A DNA stretch of 64,000 nt from Rhynchonema sp. JSB1_4 (Eukaryota > Nematoda > Chromadorea > Monhysterida > Xyalidae). The translations under genes and the position numbers were made by a program. The DNA lies in assembly GCA_030248065.1 (NCBI GenBank), contig JASAMV010000591.1, positions 26,394 to 90,393 on the forward strand. The letters run 5' to 3'. Below, in pieces: positions 46,481 through 57,056 of this stretch (position 1 is the stretch's first letter; each line of letters begins with the position of its first letter). The notes under the pieces were generated by a model. It was given only the letters and a program-made list of their open reading frames with translations, did not search any database and was not told where the DNA came from.

Positions 46481-48245
46481 TCAGCCAGCCTGACATGCTT
46501 TAACGGAATTCTTGCCAACTGTATTCTGTATTGTCAAGATTACATTTGTGATCATACTTGGCAAGGACACGACAAGCATTATTCCTTGAATACACAAGCA
46601 AAGAATCGCACGTCTGCGTTTGGGCGCAGGATGTGGTCCGCCCGGTCTAAAGTCCATTGACCTCTGTCGTTCGAGTGACATGTGGCTTTGAATCCCGATC
46701 GTGTTGTCGCCACCAGGTTCATTTGATCGTCGTAAAACTCGGCGCGCACAAAGTTGCCCTGTTGGAGAAAATGGTTGTCTTGAAAAGGACTGGTTCAAAT
46801 TCGAAACTTTTCTGATCGCGACATCACCATGGTTCCGCATGCCGAGTTCCATGGTTCCGCATGCCGCATTTTTTTCACCCCATCGCCATATGTGTACATC
46901 TCACGGACACCTCCGCCGAAATCACCCAGATCATCGAAGCCGTACGCGGCTTCTTGCCCATACTTGGTTAGTCTGTGAACACCACGGTGTTGATAGTAGT
47001 CCAATCGCATGATGCGACCGTTGTTTACACGGTTGCCACGCTGCATTTTAAAGCAGTCTGGAATGTGTATTGCAGCGAGTGCGTAAGGCAGCGATATGTG
47101 TGGGTTTGCTTTGACTGCGTGCACTTGGACTCACAACATCTGGCTATCCATCCAAACGTGTGTTTTTTGATCGGAAGCTCATTCCAGCAGGTTTTCCATT
47201 GAATCAAGTCCAACGGATGATCGCTCAAGCTGCAGATTGTGTCGTTGACCGATTTAAGCAGTCTACGCCTTCGGAAGCGAAGACAACCCACATCAATACA
47301 CTGTGTCCATCGTCCCCATTCTAAGTATTCGCAGTTACGCATCTGCATGAACAGTACATTTTCTTTGCTCGCTTTTTTACAAGATGCGGACAACACAAAG
47401 CCCAAAGGAAGGGGCCGCGTAAGCTTTTTTTAGTTCCGTTGCGTTTGGTTTTCAAAAGTTTGCTGTTTTTATGTATGGTATTGCTTTGCCCACCGTCGTC
47501 GTCGTTGTGGTTGTCGTTGTGGTTGTTTGAGGCGTGCAGTTTTCTCCGTCAAAGTAGTGCGACGAATCATCTTCCACCAACTCCATATTCAGGCTCACTC
47601 GTGTGTCCGAGCACAGTACGCAGTTGTCCACTTGTTGCCAGTCGTCGTACGTTCCCGACCTGAACGGAACATAAAGGCAGACCAACCCAGCTTTGCAGTG
47701 CCATATCACCCTGAATTTCAAGCCCCAGAAATCGTTCGGGGTTGCTGTATGCAAGTTTTGCGTGTCATGCCAACGTGCTATGTACATGTTTCATGATTCT
47801 GCTGCTTTCGCATGCAAACCATGCAAGGCGTGCAAACCATGAAACGGCTTGAAATTCAGGGCGATAGCTTGGCTGGTTTGCCCTTAATTCCAGTTGGAAA
47901 GTTTCGTTTTGATATCTGGAGGGCAACGTACACACAATTCGACTCGGTCAAGCATTCTATCTTGCATTGGAGCACACTGCTGACGGTTCGTACTTTGGTC
48001 GCACAGCCCGGCAGCATGTGGTACCTGTACTATATATATAAGTAACTAAACTGCAGCTGACAGAACAACGTAATGTTTAGCTTTTTGGTTCCATATTTCC
48101 TCAGAAAAAAATTAAATTCACTTGCCTTTCGACGTGACAGAATTTCTTGTTGGCCTCATCACGTTGGTCGCACAGAACAACCGAGGAATACACAGTGGCC
48201 AGCAAGACCAAACCAATATTGAAGTACGCTCCACGATAGCAAAAC
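46481..48245 (-). CDS. Cysteine-rich membrane-associated protein with thrombospondin type 1-like segment
   Basis: Several open stretches on one strand appear to be exons of one gene. About 48128-48240 reads AYFNIGLVLLATVYSSVVLC, a hydrophobic segment. About 47490-47725 holds CKAGLVCLYVPF and then a run of eleven Thr. About 47165-47400 reads CEYLEWGRWTQC followed by CLRFRRRR, which fits the WxxWxxC...RxRxC start of a TSP1 domain. About 46850-47080 is charged and polar, and about 46500-46800 ends with a second hydrophobic segment, LCLCIQGIMLVVSLPSMI. The first exon seems to end at a GC-AG type donor (AAAG|GCAAGT). Exact boundaries and order are not proven and I recognise no named family. The TSP1-like part suggests an extracellular matrix or guidance role. 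Confidence 0.5.
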
Positions 48246-48552
48246 ACGCAAATTACATACTAGAATGAAAGCCAAGCTCAAATTTAAAATTGACAATCAG
48301 AACACAGCCGAATTGCAGATGTATGGCTGCTGTTTGATGTGATCGTGAGAAAGCCAGTTGAAACTGCATTGTGTAGTTTGTGTGGTTGTGTAGCTTAAAA
48401 TACTGTATCTTTGTTTTGATGCACTGTGTATCTGCCCTTCAGGCTTCAATTGCCGAGCAACGGTAACTTTTTTAGATTTATCAAAGACTACGTCAGCGAT
48501 TTGAAGTTTGTGTACATATTCTTTAGCACAGCTAACATGAATACGTGTAAAT

Positions 48553-49198
48553 CAGGGTTGGAAAAAAAATTTTTTTAAACAAGTTGTTTTTTTTTAAAAA
48601 TTTTTTTAAAAAGTCTCAGATTCGGGGAAATTTTCACAAATTTGCCTTAAAAAACGCGCAAAATCGCGAAAAAATGCAACTTTAATTGACAAGTCACTTT
48701 TGTGACTTGGTTTGCATCACTTATGAAGGGTGTTTATGTCATTTCGATGCGATCCAACAGTCTGTGCTTGTTATGGATCTATGATTGCTGCTCTGTGGTA
48801 TCAGACACAACAGTTTGTGGTCGAATAAGCAAGATTCACTCATAAACCATATAGAATTGAGAATATAAACTGCAGAAATACTTGTCGGGTCGCTGAATCA
48901 GTCGTATATGACCGACCCGATGGGGTATGACATCAAAGTACCATGTAAGTATATGCATACTGTGTCTCACGTATCACGGGAAGGTATAACAACATCATTT
49001 GGGGCATCTTAGATACCAAATACATGCCCCAAAAGTGATTTTGTGAAGAAAATTTTTCGACCCTTGAGAAAAAATGACAAAAAATAACCCCCAAAAAGGC
49101 CATTTTTGGACGTTTTAGAACATTTTGTTCCCCCGAAAAATTTTAAAAAAAATTTTTTTTTCAAAAAAATTTTTTTCCAATTTTTTTGCCCAACCCTG
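48553..49198. mobile_element. hAT-type MITE, family B, complete
   Basis: It runs from CAGGGTTGGAAAAAAAATTT to TTTTTTTGCCCAACCCTG. The duplication is GTGTAAAT, at 48545-48552 and 49198-49205; the last G of the element is shared with it. The centre equals that of 17959-18564 (inverted) and 51427-52063 (direct). A/T palindromes fill both ends. A short fragment with the same right end (TTTTTTGCCCAACCCTG) follows at about 49225-49269. Confidence 0.9.
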
Positions 49199-49543
49199 TG
49201 TAAATACGTGTAATACGTGTAAATTTTAAAAAAATGATTTTTTGAAAAACGTTTTTTGCCCAACCCTGTTCGTGGGATCTGCACAGCGAATGTTCAGTTC
49301 GCAACCGCAGCTGTTGCACTCCATTACATTGCTGCTTACGTACTTATCAGCAGCAGCAAAGGCCAACGTGCCCATCAGATACCCAGTCTAAGCCACGACA
49401 TAATGTGCTTTCAGTTATATGTGGTAATCGGTTGACGCAAGCCGACTTTTTGAACAAGCAAAAGAAGATCACCCAACTTTCATAAACGGCGCCACTAAGT
49501 GAACCCGCCCAAGCTGTTTTTTTATTCAGCTCGTTGTAATTTA

Positions 49544-49756
49544 CAGTACCGGGTGCAAGTCTGGGCTGAAAGTTGAAGTCGCGTGCACGCGCGTGCGAAA
49601 CAGTGCAAAGTATAGGCAAAAGTCGAAGTAACTTCGCGTGCACGCGCGTGCACGCGAAGTTTTGCGCGTGCGCTGGCGTGCGCTCCCTATGTTTTAGCAC
49701 TAGGAAGTCGCGTGCACGCGACTTCAACTTTCAGCCTAGAATTGCACCCGGAACTG
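49544..49756. mobile_element. Mariner/Tc1-type MITE with CACGCG-rich centre, copy 2
   Basis: The same family as 25625-25849: CAGTACCGGGTGCAAGTCTG at the left, TAGAATTGCACCCGGAACTG at the right, TA at 49542-49543 and 49757-49758. The centre is dominated by GCGTGCACGCG palindromes. It is in the opposite orientation to copy 1, as judged by the order of the unique inner block CCTATGTTTTAGCAC. Confidence 0.9.
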
Positions 49757-50355
49757 TATTTGCATCACATTTTCGTAACTGTATGTAGGTGCGTACAGAA
49801 ACAATTGGAGAATTGTCACTGTTGCGCTGGTGCACAAAATGTAGCTAAAGCACTTACGATTTTGAGAGCTGAGATGCACGTTCGATGTGATTTTCAGTGC
49901 CGCGTTCTACTCTTTTCGGCTGGCTGACCTTGATTGTTGCGTGTTTGCGCGAACGACAACGTTCTTCTTGATACTGGATCTCGGAATGTGAAATGTTTGT
50001 GATGTTTGTGCTTGTTTTGGAAACTTTTCTGGTTCCCAAACGCTGCATGTTGAGCAACGTTACTGTTCGCTTAACACGCAAAAATTGAGGTTAGCCAGCT
50101 GGATGTTGTTACCACCACCGTTTATTCCCGTTTCCGCGTGTGCGTTTAGTTAACGGGTAGGGAAACGGGAAAGGGAAACTTGGAAGTAGAAAAAAAATCC
50201 ATTCCCGTTTCCCGATATGACTAAACGCGCCCATAACCCCACTAGCTTCCTGATAGTCACCACAAGGAATCCAAAGCAATTTTTTTATTCTGATTGTCCT
50301 ATAATCACGTATGATTTGGTTCTATGATCGCTGTGGTTGTGTACTCGGTGGTGTC

Positions 50356-51390
50356 CTATTCATATTCTTGCGGATTCTGTGTGGGATTGCACTCATCGGT
50401 CTCACAGCAGCAATATTTGTACCCGAACACATTGTTGGTGCACGTGCCGAACCCGTCACACTGGACATCGGTCGGGAACGCGCCCTCCATCGCACCCTTT
50501 GGGAAACAACCCATTCCCAGGATATTGCCGAAATTGTCGATCCACTGAAACGAACAAAAGAAATAACTTATAATAAGTCCCAGATTACAAGCATAAGCCT
50601 ATAGGCGAATTTTACCGGAGTTTTCCACTTAAAGCCCTCCCCGAATGGAGCCCTCGGGGGTTCTAAGTGGAAAATTTTCCACTTAAAGCCCCCGGGGGCT
50701 CTAATTGGATTTATTTTTTTACGGACCATTGATTTTACATCGAACAGTAAACTTGAAAAAATCGTTCAAACTAGTGTAAGAATGACCAAAATACCGCACT
50801 TTTCTGTTGTTTTACCAACGTTTTGCCACGCTTAGATGAAGATTCTCACAATCAGGTTGAAATATGGTATCAGAATGTCAAAATGCTGGCCTAAAGTGTC
50901 CCTACTGACAACGATGAAAACACCCAGTTTTCCGCTTAAAGCCCCCGAGGGCTGTAAGTGGAAACGTTTCCACTTAAAGCCCCCGGGGGCTCTAATTGGA
51001 TTTTTTCTTTCTGGTCGGAGGGTCCATTTTCCACCAATTTCCGCATAGAGCCCCCGGGGCTTTAAGTGGAAAACTCCGGTATGTTCAACAAAACTTCTAA
51101 CTTCACAATTTCCTTCTGATACTCTTGCACCGTTACTTCACCATGACGGCATTCCCGATACCTGTATTCGGCAAACGCTGAAAGGCTAATCCTGCAAGAC
51201 AAAGCCCGTGCCGTACCGTATCACAGACATGTTGCTCTGTGGTCGGACATTCGACCACCATCTGATTGTCCGGATGCGCACAATTCACGTCCACGTGCTC
51301 ACTGCAAGCGTTGCACTTCAACGCGTCACCGCCTCGAAACATCATCGATTGCACCAATAGTCCAGCCATAAGAAGATGCTTTGAGGACAT
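50356..51390 (-). CDS. Secreted Ly6/uPAR-type three-finger protein
   Basis: Two exons, 51142-51390 and 50356-50544, join in phase 0 (donor ATG|GTGAAGT, acceptor TTCGTTTCAG) and give 145 residues. Residues 1 to about 24 are a signal peptide (HLLMAGLLVQSMMF), cut before ALKCNACSE. The mature part has the LxCxxC start and ends with CCCETDECNP, the CC-x-x-D-x-C-N signature of Ly6/uPAR domains. About a dozen cysteines lie between, enough for one three-finger fold. The C-terminus is polar with no hydrophobic GPI signal, so the protein is probably secreted. Invertebrate relatives act in channel modulation or septate-junction assembly; its own role is unknown. The 597 base intron contains a TA-flanked MITE. 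Confidence 0.82.
50615..51079. mobile_element. TA-flanked MITE with GC-rich inner repeats
   Basis: TA at 50613-50614 and 51080-51081 encloses CCGGAGTTTTCCACTTAAAG and its inverse CTTTAAGTGGAAAACTCCGG. Inside, TTCCACTTAAAGCCCCCGGG recurs twice in direct and several times in inverted order, so the element is a nest of the same 25-30 base module. TA duplication points to the Tc1/mariner group. It occupies most of the intron of the Ly6-type gene. Confidence 0.88.
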
Positions 51391-51426
51391 TTTGATGAAT
51401 ATGATTCAGATTGTATTAGTCTGTAG

Positions 51427-52063
51427 CAGGGTTGGACAAAACATTTTTAGGCAAGTTTTTTAAAAAAAATTTAAATTTTTGTTTAGAAGTCTCAGATTTG
51501 CCAAAAACGCGAAAAAAATACAACTTTAATTGACAAGTCACTTTTTTGACTTAGTTTACATCGCTTATGAGGGATGTTTACGTAATATCGGTGCGATCCA
51601 ACAGTTTGTGCTTGATGTGGACCGATGATTGTTGCTCTAGTATCAGACACAATAGATTGTGGTCGAATAAGCAAGATTTACTCATAATCATAAACCACAC
51701 TGAATTCAGACAATCAGCTGCAGAAACACTTGTCGGGTCGCTGCATCAGTCGTAGTATCTGACCGGCTTCGAGCTCCCCGATGGGGTATGACATCGAAGT
51801 ACCACGTAGGTACGTGCATACTTGTGTCTCATGTATCGCGGGAAGGTAGAATAACATAATTTGGGGCATCTTTGGTACCAAACACGTTCCCCCAAAGTTA
51901 CTTTGTGAAGAAAATTTTTCGACCCTTGAGAAAAAATGACCCCCAAAAAGCAGTTTTTGGACGTTTTGGAGCATTTTGTTCCCCAGAAAAGTTTTTAAAA
52001 TTTTTTTAAATGTTCAAAAAAATTTATTTAAAAAAAGCTTTTTTAAATTTTTTGCCCACCCTG
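51427..52063. mobile_element. hAT-type MITE, family B, complete
   Basis: Ends CAGGGTTGGACAAAACATTT and TTTTTTGCCCACCCTG. A perfect 8 bp duplication, GTCTGTAG, stands at 51419-51426 and 52064-52071. It is 637 bp long and diverged from the copy at 48553 by scattered changes. It lies just upstream of the Ly6-type gene, about 35 bases from its start codon, so it may lie in or next to that gene's 5' region. Confidence 0.93.
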
Positions 52064-52079
52064 GTCTGTAGATAGTCTT

Positions 52080-52980
52080 TGAATATCTGTCGTTTCACTG
52101 AAAGAGGTGAATGAGCTTATTTGCAAGTTAGGAAACGAAGTTAATTAGACTAACGTTCTGAATCGTCGCGTAGCTGTTTGGTTTCGCTCCATAACGTGCT
52201 CGTTGTTAGACACATTAGGTATGTAAGCCCAAGGCGCAGAAGCAAAGGTGTTTTATTTCAAGAACTGATCAAATACAGATGGCCTTTTGTGCCAAAAGTC
52301 ACGGATAATTGCGGAACACGTCTGGGCGCCTCAAAATTAACTCGAACAATGAATACCTTGCATGCTAAGTAAAGCTCGCGAAAATTGCACTGCAAGCCGC
52401 GTGTTTAAATGCCAAATGTGTGGTAATGACTGCAATGTGGCTGCATACGGTCCCATTATATGAGACGTTGGAGGAGTGGAATGCGTCATTTCAAAATACA
52501 CCTCCACCTTAGTACAGTATATTGGTGTTGGTTTTCTGCAGCTTCAAACAGGTGTATTCACAGCAGTTGCTATATTAGGGGTTGCCACGGTGATGCAATT
52601 TTCGAGCTGCAGCAGATCTCATGTATGAGTGTGAGGTACCGTACTTTCATTCTCGATATCTTTGTGTGAAATGGGACGCTATGTGCAAGCCAGAATGAAA
52701 TGGATCTGCATGGACCTGTGTAAATGCAAGCACAATTCGCTGTTGGCACATGTATTTACTTAGTGCAGCAAAACCATTTATAACAACCCTGCTGTGCTTA
52801 ATAATGGTTTTAGCAAAGTCATTGAAAGATCAGTCAGTCTACTGAGTATGTCATGTTCTAACCCCACGCATCCAGAAAACTTGGCCGGTGCTTCACGCTG
52901 AGAATAAAATGAACATTTTTCTGAAAGACAATACGAAATCATATAAATCACAGACAGGCTTTTTTATTGATGTCCCTTCA
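52080..52980. other. Spacer, no recognised exon
   Basis: The first exon of the plus-strand gene at 53.0 kb should lie here or further left. Short frames at 52178-52372 and 52460-52669 are not convincing. Nothing else stands out. Confidence 0.35.
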
Positions 52981-52990
52981 TAACTTGCAG

Positions 52991-55258
52991 ATCTCATCGA
53001 AAGAAACGTTCACGCTGTCGCAATGGATTCGTGATTCTGTGACCGACAAACTGTGCGCCCCGCGACTGGAGGGTCTCTATCCGGTGCAGATACTGGTGGA
53101 ATGCGGATGCAACAAGTTGCGACGCGATTACCTGCACGCGTTTGGCATTGGTGGTGAGTGGTCTTGAAGAATCAGGGTGTGGCGGTTGCGTTTCTGGGGA
53201 TTTTGTGGTGATGCTGCAAGTTGTTTTTCAATTTTGTTCCACAAATGGGTATGGAATGACTCCGTATTTGCCGTCCTGATATGTAAACCGTGGGAAACAT
53301 TTCGTTCGACGAACAGCGATGCAATTTGCTTTCATTCATTCAGTACTTTCTGTTATTGCAATTCTTTCTCTCAAGGACCGATTGTTGGTTCTGTAATCGT
53401 TAATATTCTGGGCTTCTGAAATATTTACCAATTTATAGCTGGTGTTCTCATGTTTAAAGTTAGTTTCTGAGGTTTCGTTCATTTAGTTTTGGCGATCAGT
53501 GAACCCGGATCATCAAATATTTCATAATTCTTCCATGCTCGTATCGCAGCTGAAACATTCTCGCTCGTTCACTGCGACGTCTACCATAGCTCGCACTGGC
53601 GCGCACAGTCGTTTGTTGATGTTTCACTGCACAACACAGCACACTGAAACTCTATACTTTTCACAGTGACCAACTACCTGTCGGCTGTGCTGTCTGCCAA
53701 ACAGCCGTGTGCCCTCAGCACCCAAGTGCTCAATCTGCGTCGTCTTCACGCAACACTCGAAGTGGTGACTGTGTGCAAACAGATGCTCGCATTGCAACCC
53801 AACGTGTTGAATGAAGTCATGTGGTTAGCATTGGGCTGGGGGTGTTTTCCTTTGTTTATGTGTCAGTTTTTGGTTTGATTGGCAATGAAAAGCAAAATGG
53901 GACTGATACAAACACTGTGAGCCCAGTTATCATGCCCATGGGCAGTGGCCCACTCCGCATCGGCCCAATCGAACTGAAGAGCACTTTGTTCAACCAGTAC
54001 CGTGATTTACTTCACATCTGCCCTTAGTCGGCGAGGAGACGGGGTACTAATCAGGGTTGTTTCAAAAAAAGTGGTTAATTAAAAAAAATTTAAAAAAAAA
54101 TTTTTTTTTGAAACTCAGATTTTGCTTTTTTTAATAAAAAAAAAGTTGCCCAAAAAGGGCTGAAATGACCAAAAATGGCCTTTTTCGAGGCCAAAAATTG
54201 GCATTTTTTCCTGTGGACGGGACAATTTTTCCAAAATCGCGCCTGCGGCGCCCTGTATTGTCCCCAAATCCGTACAGGGATGCGCGGGGCTGGTCTTTTA
54301 TAGTGATGTGGCACCGATAATGTACTACTGCACGCTACTACACATGTATATATGCAAGTCTGGTGCAAAACCGGGCGCGCAAAGTCGATCTGACACGCAA
54401 GATTTGGGCTGTAATCGATATTTTGATGGTCGTATACCAGATTTACGGCATTGGATGCCTTAAAATAAGTTGTACTGCATGCTACAATACATTAGAGTAA
54501 CATCGTTAGTCAACGTCAACCTCAGACTGGTCGGAGACCATAGAATCTGCACAATACTAACGGGTGTCACCACACAAGTTGGATCTCAGACGAAAATTTT
54601 TCAATTTTTGAAAAATATGTTGTATCGATTTCATTTATCCTGAAACGTCGTTTGCAACACTTTTTCTAATAAAAAAAATTTCGTCAAAAAAAATCAAAAA
54701 AAAATTTTTTTTAAAAAAAGCTTGTTAACAAAAAAAATTTTTTTCAACCCTGGTACTAATGCAATGGTTTTTTTCGAGTGCATCATGGCAGAATCACAAC
54801 AGCATCATTCTGATGTTGCAGCCAAAGTGCTTCCTATCTACACAATCATGCCTCACCAAACTCGGCCGTCTACACATTCTCATTACGACCATCCGATATA
54901 AACGCCGCCATTGACAAGTTGGACTCTAACTTCACTTTTTCATTTTTTTTCTTTTTATGTTTCACAATGTTTCACATTCTTCACTGTTTGCAGCTGGTCG
55001 CCGACAGTATGGTGCGCAACCAGCCCAACTACAGTGCTGCAGCTGAATCGTCAACCAGTTTGCGACTACATTCCGCTGCATGTATTGATGCCAAATGCAA
55101 TGAAAGAGAAACCCAACGTGTCTACTCCTCCTCCACACGTCAAATCGGAAGAGAGTTCAGAAAGTTTGACCAATAACGATGATGACCACAGTTGTTCGGA
55201 TGTGCTAACGCGATATTACTGCGTGCACGCCAGCTGTGTGGCGTACAAATTAGCCTAA
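52991..55258 (+). CDS. Unrecognised intracellular protein, three exons seen, 5' end missing
   Basis: Exons 52991-53153, 53667-53823 and 54994-55258 have clean acceptors (AACTTGCAG, TTTTCACAG, GTTTGCAG) and donors (GTGAGT, GTTAGC), and their phases agree. The first reads SSKETFTLSQWIRDSVTDKL and then CNKLRRDYLHAFGIG. The second reads QVLNLRRLHATLEVVTVCKQ, a leucine-spaced helix. The third ends in a Ser/Asp-rich tail and a stop at 55256. The helical second exon recalls subunits of vesicle-tethering complexes, but I cannot name a match and do not assign a function. The start exon is not identified. A complete MITE (54052-54752) lies in the second intron. Confidence 0.62.
54052..54752. mobile_element. 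hAT-type MITE, family E (CAGGGTTG ends), complete
   Basis: Starts CAGGGTTGTTTCAAAAAAAG and ends TTTTTCAACCCTG, with a perfect 8 bp duplication, GTACTAAT, at 54044-54051 and 54753-54760. The 701 bp element has A/T palindromes at both ends and a unique non-coding centre (including GGCGCCCTGTATTGTCCCC). The partial element starting at 6948 shares its first bases. Confidence 0.93.
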
Positions 55259-55299
55259 ACAAAAGAAATGCAGTGAAATTATGTGGTGAAGTGGAAACC

Positions 55300-56470
55300 A
55301 TCAATCTTTTCGCTTGCAAACGCGGGTTTTCTGTGTGAAACATCATTGCTCATCTTATTGCAATTGTGTTCGTGCGCTTGGTCTCTAATCCGTGTATTTG
55401 AATTCCACTGAAACGTTTTGTGAGTGATTTTTTTCATATCGTTTTCTTTGTTCCCTTTGTACCGGTGTTTTCTATCAATACTTTGTTTTGCACTGTCGTG
55501 TTGCAAGTTTGATCCTATGCTTTTGTTTTTGTTTGTAATTTTTGACAAACAATTTGTTGATTCTTACCGGTTTTTAGCATCGATCCAATGTGTATGCAGT
55601 CAGTTATGTTGATTTTTAGTAATAATAATGTTCACACGGAAAGTAATTCCAAACCTGTTGCCACACACGAAACGACGGTTTTCAACAAGGTAGACATGCC
55701 TGTTGGTTGTCATAAGCGGGGCCTCATGACGCCAGCGTGTGCCCATCCAAAAACAGATTTCCATTTCTCACCATTTTGCTCACCGGGGTTTGATCTCGAC
55801 TTCAATGATTATACACAATCATGCAATAAATACTCGGTCAAAATCGCGTATGACGTCAAATATGTAGGGTGAAAAATGATAAAGCCTGAAATCAAGCGCG
55901 TGTGTGATTGTAAAATTTGTCAGAAGCGCAATATTCAATGCAAAATCAGAGCATTTTTGAATCATACATATACAGTATTCATGCAATACAGAGTCACAAT
56001 TTGTTATTTATATTTAGTCGCTCAATATCGGGCATATCATCTGTATCGGTCCCTGCTTCGGACGGGAGTCGCGCGTTGGATGCCAGTTCCAGAACCGCAA
56101 CCCATCTGAATTAAAAGATGATTTGTGCACGGTTCGGCATTCAAAAAAATTATCCGTGGCGGAAAGTTCAACCCTCGTCAAAAATGGGGTCTAAAGTACT
56201 GAGCGAGCTAGACGCACAAAACCGAGGTCACACCTGGCGATCGAAGCGCCCTTGCTCGCCGTTTTGGGACTTATGCGGTGAGGCTATGGTCGAAATTCAC
56301 TGATAACGATCAGCGTGGAAGATTGTTTCCAGACAGCTAACAAAACAACTTTTACGCTGGTCAGAGTTGTGGCATCAGCACACCTCGAAAAGTCCGTGAC
56401 GTCACGCGCCAGACAAATGAAACATCGATTCTGATCGCCAAGTTCAATCGTTTGTACCGTGATAGAAAAA
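55300..56470. other. Spacer, no supported gene
   Basis: This region lies downstream of the gene ending at 55258. Short plus-strand frames at 55588-55872 and 55876-56109 lack support. The block AACTTTTACGCTGGTC near 56348 is shared with the foldback element at 35.0 kb. Confidence 0.4.
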
Positions 56471-57056
56471 GCTCCCGGGTGGGCGTTGAGCCCGTGGTTG
56501 ACACAACCAGGGTTGGGCAAAAAAACGAGGTTTTTTTTTTAAAAAAGCGCCTGGTCGTTTTTCGTTTTTTTTAAATCCTGAATTTCCTTGATTCTCCCAG
56601 ATTTTTCAGGGAAAGTACTCTGATTGTCAAGGAAAATCAATTTTTTGTCCCATTTTTTTCAAAAAATTTTCGACCAATTTTTACTTTGTCGAGATACGTC
56701 GATATACGGAGTTTGACTTTCAATGATGACCCCGGCTAAAGTTGGTCCCATGATGCGGGTCTGATATGGGATCTTAACAACTCGCTAGAATTAACAACTC
56801 GCTAGAAAAGGGTTGAAACCCGTTTATTTTGCCTCAGAACACATAGAATTACTTTATTTAACCACGTTTTCTTCCCAACATGAGCGTTTTCCAATTTTTT
56901 TGGGGGCATATTTTGGTCATCTGGGCGTTTTAAAAAAAACATTTTTTTAAAAAAAAACGTTTTTTTAAACGATTTTTTGAAAAAAACGTTTTTTGCCCAA
57001 CCCTGGACACCACCAAAACCAGTGCACCAGACCACTAAGCTACAGACGCACTAACT
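56471..57056 (-). mobile_element. tRNA-derived SINE split by a MITE
   Basis: On the minus strand an A-box region (GTAGCTTAGTGGTCTGG) lies near 57050-57030. Removing the MITE at 56508-57005 with one copy of its duplication joins it to ACCACGGGCTCAACGCCC, a B-box/T-arm at about 56494-56480. The distance then fits a tRNA head. The SINE starts immediately after, or within, the last recognised exon of the FGD-type gene. Confidence 0.68.
56508..57005. mobile_element. hAT-type MITE, family A, second copy
   Basis: CAGGGTTGGGCAAAAAAACG at the left and CGTTTTTTGCCCAACCCTG at the right, with a 7 of 8 matching duplication, GACACAAC (56500-56507) and GACACCAC (57006-57013). The centre matches 4009-4510 in reverse orientation, except for a short tandem duplication of the block TTAACAACTCGCTAGAA. 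Confidence 0.92.

Noticed and set aside
56284..56520. Minus-strand frame considered as a final FGD PH exon
   Set aside because: The sequence around 56480-56507 is the B-box part of a tRNA-derived SINE split by the MITE, and the frame shows no PH-helix tryptophan.
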